Assembly (NCBI GenBank): GCA_013205585.1
Contig: JABMML010000077.1
Coordinates: 1 to 10,218 of the forward strand
Length of the DNA: 10,218 nucleotides
Reading direction: 5' to 3'
Origin: Chitinophagaceae bacterium
GTDB taxonomy: Bacteria > Bacteroidota > Bacteroidia > Chitinophagales > Chitinophagaceae
Positions 6,852-10,218 of the stretch are shown here, in pieces. The stretch's first letter is position 1. Every line of letters begins with the position of its first letter. The notes beneath the pieces were generated by a model, which made no database searches, had not been told where the DNA came from, and was given only the letters and a program-made list of their open reading frames with translations. The position numbers were made by a program, and so were the translations under genes.

Positions 6852-7199
6852 ATGCATCAGTCAAGTATTCAGGTTAACATTAGTTTAGACGATCAAAAAA
6901 TTCCTCAAAATATTAAGTGGTCTGCATCGGATAGCACAGCTACAGAAGCACAGGAAGCGCGCGCCATGATGCTTACTTTTTGGGATCCCACCGATAAAAC
7001 CGCTTTACGCATAGACCTTTGGACCAAGGATATGATGGTGGATGAAATGGCTGATTTCTTTTATCAAAATTTAATGGGTATGAGTGATGCTTATTTAAGA
7101 GCCACGCAAGACGAAACCTTAGCAAACGAGTTTAAAGAGTTCGCTAAAACTTTTTATACTAAATTTAGAGCCAGTCAACTTTCAGAAAATAATAAATAA
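6852..7199 (+). CDS. gldC: Gliding motility protein GldC
   Basis: GldC is a small cytoplasmic protein found in Bacteroidota. In Flavobacterium johnsoniae it supports gliding together with other Gld proteins, but it is also present in non-gliding species. The 115-aa product begins MHQSSIQVNISLDDQKIP and continues IKWSASD (21-27), MMLTFWDP (39-46) and LRIDLWTKDMMVDEMADFF (52-70), matching the family pattern 'ST I.v.v.LDe..vPe.I.W.A.D...A..m.L..WD......l.IDLWTkdM.vdeM..F'. The remainder is helical with no membrane segment. A GTG start at 6834 would add six residues but sits in the -7 box and departs from the family start, so ATG 6852 is chosen. The yqeY-like gene follows after 51 bp. No other gld, spr or por gene is in the window, so gliding cannot be claimed for this organism. 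Confidence 0.88.
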   Translation: MHQSSIQVNISLDDQKIPQNIKWSASDSTATEAQEARAMMLTFWDPTDKTALRIDLWTKDMMVDEMADFFYQNLMGMSDAYLRATQDETLANEFKEFAKTFYTKFRASQLSENNK

Positions 7200-7216
7200 A
7201 CGAATCATAAATAAAT

Positions 7217-7253
7217 TATACTAAATTAACTATACTAAATCAATTATACTATG
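7217..7253 (+). repeat. Tandem repeat, 14-bp unit, running into a start codon
   Basis: Copies are TATACTAAATTAAC (7217-7230), TATACTAAATCAAT (7231-7244, 12 of 14 identical) and a partial TATACTATG (7245-7253) whose last three bases are the ATG of the YqeY-like gene. The repeat fills most of the gldC to yqeY-like intergenic region. It could be a slippage product with no role, or could affect translation initiation in a leader that lacks a Shine-Dalgarno. Confidence 0.8.
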
Positions 7254-7703
7254 TCTTTAGAAATCGATGTGATGTCTTTAATGAAAGATGCCATGAAAAA
7301 CAAAGATGAAGCTTTGTTAAGAGGATTAAGAGCTATTAAAGCAGAAATTATAAAAGCAAAAACAGAGCCTGGTGCTGGTGGTGCTATTACTGCAGAAACA
7401 GAATTAAAATTATTACAAAAATTAGTAAAGCAACGCAAGGATTCTTTAGCCATATTCGAACAACAAAATAGACCAGACTTGGCCACCAAAGAATCGGAAG
7501 AGATTGCTGTGATAGAAAAGTTTTTACCTGCACAAATGAGCGAAGACGATGTGAAAGCCGCTCTGCAAGTCATTATTACGCAAGTGGGTGCAGCTGGTCT
7601 TGGGGACTTAGGCAAGGTAATGGGTATGGCTACTAAACAATTAGCAGGTCAAGCAGATGGTAAAGTTATTTCTGCTATTGCCAAAACTTTATTAAGCGCT
7701 TAA
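7251..7703 (+). CDS. YqeY/GatB-like domain protein
   Basis: This 150-aa all-helical protein belongs to the GatB/YqeY family, related to the C-terminal tRNA-binding tail domain of the amidotransferase subunit GatB but encoded alone. Family marks are the N-terminal block DVMSLMKDAMKNKDEALLRG (6-25) with LRAIKAEI just after, LLQKLVKQRKDSLAIFEQ (54-71), the EEIAVIEKFLPAQMSEDDV run (83-101), and DLGKVMG (119-125) in the second half. The role of stand-alone YqeY proteins is not settled; binding to tRNA or tRNA-dependent enzymes is the usual suggestion. The length is normal for the family. The start is ATG 7251, at the end of a 14-bp repeat and without a Shine-Dalgarno. cvpA-like follows after 4 bp, so the two are almost certainly one transcript. 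Confidence 0.9.
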   Translation: MSLEIDVMSLMKDAMKNKDEALLRGLRAIKAEIIKAKTEPGAGGAITAETELKLLQKLVKQRKDSLAIFEQQNRPDLATKESEEIAVIEKFLPAQMSEDDVKAALQVIITQVGAAGLGDLGKVMGMATKQLAGQADGKVISAIAKTLLSA

Positions 7704-7707
7704 TACT

Positions 7708-8223
7708 ATGTGGTTAGATATACTCACAGGTACTATTTTAATAATAGCCATTTTACAAGGCTACAGAAATGGATTAATCAAGGCAGTCATATCTTTTTTT
7801 TCATTAATGATTGGATTAATTCTTGCTTTTCAATTTGCAGGCTGGGTGGCTACTTTATTAAAAGAACATACCAAGATTGCTTCCCACTGGTTACCCTTCA
7901 TTTCATTTTTAGTTATTTTAGTTTTAGTATTAATCATATTAAAATTTATTTCTGGAATATTGCAACAAACTGCTGAATGGTTATTATTAGGCTGGTTGAA
8001 TAAATTATTAGGTATTGTTTTATATGGCTTCATTTATTTTACGATACTCAGTGCCGTTATCTATTTTTTACAAGTATTAGGGGTAGTAGAAGCTGCTGAA
8101 ATGAAAGAAACTTATACCTATGGCTACCTGCAAAAATGGTGGCCTTATTGTATGGAAAAAGCTGCTATTTTGATTCCATCTATTAAAAGCAGTTTTACCA
8201 CTTTTTCTAACCCCTTCAAATAA
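7708..8223 (+). CDS. CvpA-family membrane protein
   Basis: This 171-aa inner-membrane protein has about four hydrophobic segments (about 5-17, 24-46, 62-84 and 99-124) and a short soluble C-terminus. The GYRNGLIK motif (18-25) between the first two segments is the hallmark of the CvpA/colicin V production family, and the fourth segment is preceded by LGWLNKLLGIVLYGF (94-108), also typical. In E. coli CvpA was named for a role in colicin V export, and family members are linked to envelope stress and bile resistance; the molecular function is not known. It starts 4 bp after the YqeY-like stop, suggesting co-translation. The last about 45 residues carry aromatic WW and YTYGY clusters but no recognised domain. 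The start is ATG 7708 and agrees with the family N-terminus. Confidence 0.85.
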   Translation: MWLDILTGTILIIAILQGYRNGLIKAVISFFSLMIGLILAFQFAGWVATLLKEHTKIASHWLPFISFLVILVLVLIILKFISGILQQTAEWLLLGWLNKLLGIVLYGFIYFTILSAVIYFLQVLGVVEAAEMKETYTYGYLQKWWPYCMEKAAILIPSIKSSFTTFSNPFK

Positions 8224-8377
8224 GGTTCTAAATTCACATAATTCATTGATTTATAGTAAGTTAATAAATTGTTATTTATCCAGTAAGTACTAATTTAGCC
8301 TTGCTTAACTTTACCCTTTTTTAAAACGAATTAACTACCTTTAACCAATCGACAAATAGGCATAAAAAGGACGAAAC
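8224..8377. other. Largest intergenic region (about 150 bp)
   Basis: This AT-rich spacer separates the cvpA-like gene from the alpha/beta hydrolase and probably holds the hydrolase promoter. I see only imperfect -7 candidates: TAGCCTTG (8296-8303) with TTG 24 nt upstream at 8269-8271, TAACTTTA (8306-8313) and TACCTTTA (8336-8343), each with one mismatch to TAnnTTTG. A related motif occurs twice, TTAACTTTACC at 8305-8315 and TTAACTACCTTTAACC at 8331-8346. No convincing terminator hairpin or small ORF is present. Confidence 0.4.
8367..8371 (+). promoter_or_regulatory. Shine-Dalgarno-like AAGGA before the hydrolase
   Basis: AAGGA lies 6 nt before the ATG at 8378, a classical distance. It is the only clear Shine-Dalgarno-like sequence ahead of any gene in the window and fixes the hydrolase start. 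Most Bacteroidota genes lack such a site, so it may indicate stronger or different initiation here, or be chance in a purine-rich leader. Confidence 0.5.
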
Positions 8378-9139
8378 ATGGAATATGAGATTATAAAAGA
8401 CGGAAAATATGAATACCTAGAAGTAGGAGAAGGGGAAACCTTAATGCTTTGTCATGGACTTTTCGGTGCCCTAAGTAATTTTGCCGACCTAATTGAAAAA
8501 TTTAGATTCACCCATAAAGTAGTGGTGCCCATACTGCCTTTATTTGATTTAGATATTTTACATACCACCGTTGCTGGTTTAGAAAAACATATTGCTGCCT
8601 TTATTGAATATAAAAATTACACTAATATTCATTTATTGGGTAATTCTTTAGGAGGCCATGTTGCCTTAGTATATATTTTAAAACATCCTGAAAGAGTGAA
8701 GTCGCTTACTTTAACAGGTAGTAGTGGTTTGTTTGAAAATGCGATGGGCGATAGTTATCCTAAAAGAGGTGATTACGAATATATCAAAAACAAAACTGCA
8801 CAAACTTTTTATGACCCTGCAGTTGCCACCGCAGCTTTAGTGGATGAAGTTTTTGAAATCACAAAAAATAGACTTAAAGTCATTAAAATTATTTCTTTAG
8901 CGAAAAGTGCTATTCGTCATAATTTAGGGGAAGAGTTAAATCAAATTAATCAACCTACTTTATTAATTTGGGGTAAGAACGATATTGTAACACCTCCTTT
9001 TGTAGCAGAAGAGTTTAAAAAATTAATTCCGAATAGTCAATTGCATTTTATTGATAAATGTGGACATGCTCCCATGATGGAAGTACCTGCTCAATTTAAT
9101 ATCATCTTAGAAAAATTTCTTGGTTCTTTACCTAAATAA
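8378..9139 (+). CDS. Alpha/beta-fold hydrolase
   Basis: This 253-aa cytosolic protein has the alpha/beta hydrolase fold and a complete catalytic triad. The oxyanion-hole HGLFG is at 26-30, the nucleophile elbow GNSLGG at 88-93 has S90, the acid D202 lies in LLIWGKNDIVTPP, and H230 lies in KCGHAPMMEVP. A cap region spans about 120-175. The organisation resembles the broad lysophospholipase/MhpC-like group of esterases and C-C hydrolases; nothing in the sequence fixes the substrate. There is no signal peptide, so a secreted lipase is unlikely. The start is supported by an AAGGA site. The CBS protein gene begins 7 bp after its stop, and the Omp85-type gene follows, so a three-gene transcript is likely. 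Given those neighbours, an envelope lipid or cofactor-related ester is conceivable, but this is speculation. Confidence 0.86.
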   Translation: MEYEIIKDGKYEYLEVGEGETLMLCHGLFGALSNFADLIEKFRFTHKVVVPILPLFDLDILHTTVAGLEKHIAAFIEYKNYTNIHLLGNSLGGHVALVYILKHPERVKSLTLTGSSGLFENAMGDSYPKRGDYEYIKNKTAQTFYDPAVATAALVDEVFEITKNRLKVIKIISLAKSAIRHNLGEELNQINQPTLLIWGKNDIVTPPFVAEEFKKLIPNSQLHFIDKCGHAPMMEVPAQFNIILEKFLGSLPK

Positions 9140-9146
9140 TTGTCAT

Positions 9147-9806
9147 ATGATTGCAAATGAAATGGCTATAAAAGGTTTTCCCATGCTTCGCTTGGAAGAC
9201 ACCGCTTCCTTTGTATTGCAATGCATGGAGGATTATGAAGTACAACATTTACCTCTTTTAAAAGATGAATATTTTATTGGCTTAGTGTCAAAGGAGTCGG
9301 TATTAGATATTGCAGTGGATCAAACCATGGCCACCATTGCAGAAGGCCTGCTTCGTATTGGTGTGAACGGTGCAACACATTTTACAAAAGCCTTAGAATT
9401 ATTTTCTAAGCATGAACTTTCCTTACTGCCTGTTTTAAATGAGCAGCAAGAATGCGTGGGGATAATTACACAGAAAATTTTAAATGAAAATATAGCGCGT
9501 TTCATAGGGGCAGAACAAAATGGAGCCATCATTGTGCTCTCCATTTCTCCCTATCAATATTCTTTAGCAGAGATGAGCCGCTTGGTAGAAACCAATAATG
9601 CACAAATTTTGCAATTAAATAGTTTTTTTGAGCCGGCCACCGGGGCCATGATTATTACCATTAAAATTAATCAAGAAGAGGCTTCTGCTATTATCTCTAC
9701 TTTTGAACGCTATGATTATCAAGTGCTTCATTATTTTGGCAAGTCGCCACTACACAATGATATTGAAAGTCATTACCATCATTTAATGAATTATTTAGAT
9801 GTGTAA
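9147..9806 (+). CDS. CBS-domain-pair protein with possible ACT-like C-terminus
   Basis: This 219-aa cytosolic protein has a tandem CBS pair, a module that usually binds adenosine nucleotides or related ligands. The first is at about 12-57 (LEDTASFVLQCMEDYEVQHL then LLKDEYFIGLVSKESVLD) and the second, more divergent, at about 72-120 (THFTKALELFSKHELSLLPV then CVGIITQKIL). Residues about 126-197 form alternating strands and helices (GAIIVLSISPYQYSLAEMSR, then GAMIITIKINQEEASAII), suggestive of an ACT-like regulatory domain. No enzyme or transporter domain is attached, so it is a stand-alone sensor of unknown ligand. An in-frame TTG at 9120 would overlap the hydrolase, so ATG 9147 is preferred, leaving a 7-bp gap. 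Its stop overlaps the start of the Omp85-type gene by 8 nt. The CBS call is firm; the ACT-like part is less so. Confidence 0.78.
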   Translation: MIANEMAIKGFPMLRLEDTASFVLQCMEDYEVQHLPLLKDEYFIGLVSKESVLDIAVDQTMATIAEGLLRIGVNGATHFTKALELFSKHELSLLPVLNEQQECVGIITQKILNENIARFIGAEQNGAIIVLSISPYQYSLAEMSRLVETNNAQILQLNSFFEPATGAMIITIKINQEEASAIISTFERYDYQVLHYFGKSPLHNDIESHYHHLMNYLDV

Positions 9807-10218
9807 TAAAATAAAATATCTATTATTTTTTATTGCTTTCTTTTTATTTTTTTCACACCTCGCTTTGGCACAAATAAAAATTAGCTCGATACAAATAGAG
9901 GGGAATAGAAGAACCAAACCTTATATTATTTTAAGAGAGTTGCCTTATCATGAAGGCGATATTATTTCAAAAGATTCCTTATCCACTTTAGATATCATCT
10001 CTCAACAACAATTATTTAATACTACTTTATTTGAGCAAGTAACTGTAAATTCAGAGCAGCTAGATAGTTTCCAAGTGGTCATCAAAATTAATGTCCGTGA
10101 AAGATGGTATTTATTTCCCATTCCTTATTTCAGATGGGTAGATAGAAACTTTAACCAGTGGTGGAATGAACAAAATAGAAGCCTAGACAGAGTGAACTAT
10201 GGATTAAATCTAGGGCAA
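9799..10218 (+). CDS. Omp85/BamA-TamA-type outer-membrane protein, 5' part
   Basis: The reading frame opens at ATG 9799 and runs open to the window edge (140 residues). Residues 1-24 form a signal peptide: a short Lys-containing n-region, a very hydrophobic Leu/Phe core, and a likely signal peptidase I site after ALA, before Q25. There is no lipobox. From I27 the sequence is a POTRA-like domain: ISSIQIEGNRRTKPYIILRE (28-47), LPYHEGDIISKDSLSTLDII (48-67), and a strand-rich end QVVIKINVRERWYLFPIPY (92-110). This is the pattern of the POTRA units of BamA/TamA family proteins, which fold beta-barrel proteins into the outer membrane. WW and NYGLNLGQ near the edge probably lead into the barrel, which would imply few POTRA units and so a TamA-like or accessory Omp85 member, not the main BamA. 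The ATG overlaps the CBS stop (ATGTGTAA), suggesting translational coupling. Confidence 0.82.
   Translation, partial: MCNKIKYLLFFIAFFLFFSHLALAQIKISSIQIEGNRRTKPYIILRELPYHEGDIISKDSLSTLDIISQQQLFNTTLFEQVTVNSEQLDSFQVVIKINVRERWYLFPIPYFRWVDRNFNQWWNEQNRSLDRVNYGLNLGQ

Noticed and set aside
8262..8277. AATAA/TTATT inverted repeat after the cvpA-like gene as a terminator
   Set aside because: The stem is five A-T pairs only with no GC and no T-run; it is expected by chance in this AT-rich spacer.
9120..9146. TTG start for the CBS gene overlapping the hydrolase
   Set aside because: An ATG at 9147 gives a 7-bp gap and a plausible N-terminus; the TTG has no supporting signal.
1..10218. Defence island, biosynthetic cluster, mobile element or CRISPR array
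   Set aside because: All genes but one fall into conserved envelope or housekeeping families; no transposase, integrase, nuclease, toxin-antitoxin pair, spacer array or terminal repeats were found on either strand.

Overview
The window is an AT-rich, gene-dense stretch of chromosome from a member of the Bacteroidota. The family-level guess is Chitinophagaceae or a relative. Evidence for this is a GldC homologue (a Bacteroidota-restricted family), an rsfS-ftsH-LUD gene order that I recall as typical of the phylum, near-absence of Shine-Dalgarno sequences, and three good matches to the Bacteroidota -7 promoter element TAnnTTTG. There is no rRNA, tRNA, CRISPR array, insertion sequence, phage gene or other sign of recent transfer. 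The longest non-coding stretch is about 150 bp.

Layout. (1) 1-5002, all plus strand: the 3' end of rsfS (ribosome silencing factor), ftsH (membrane AAA+ zinc protease), a LutC-like LUD-domain protein, an LpxH-type UDP-2,3-diacylglucosamine diphosphatase for lipid A synthesis, and an MscS-type mechanosensitive channel. The spacing is short, so this is probably one or two transcripts devoted to ribosome dormancy and envelope homeostasis. (2) 5018-5629, minus strand: a MerR-type regulator with a long, probably disordered N-terminal extension; it converges on the channel gene with a 15-bp gap. (3) 5715-6788, plus strand, divergent from the regulator: a GT-B-like glycosyltransferase with an eroded catalytic motif. 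(4) 6852-8223, plus strand: gldC, a YqeY/GatB-like protein and a CvpA-family membrane protein. (5) 8378 to the end, plus strand: an alpha/beta hydrolase, a CBS-pair protein with a possible ACT-like C-terminus, and the start of a secreted Omp85/POTRA outer-membrane assembly protein whose start overlaps the CBS stop by 8 nt.

How the genes fit together. Most are conserved housekeeping or envelope genes: protein quality control (FtsH), lipid A (LpxH), osmotic safety (MscS), outer-membrane protein assembly (Omp85) and gliding or envelope function (GldC). I see no compact undescribed system such as a defence island or biosynthetic cluster. The part most worth a second look is the 85-bp divergent regulator/glycosyltransferase intergenic region. 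There both -7 boxes sit only 3-4 nt from the start codons (possible leaderless mRNAs), and a perfect 10-bp palindrome lies in the regulator's own promoter spacer. The regulator itself carries a canonical-looking beta-sliding-clamp binding pentapeptide, QLDLF, at residues 7-11.

All family assignments are from motif recognition by eye; no database search was run.
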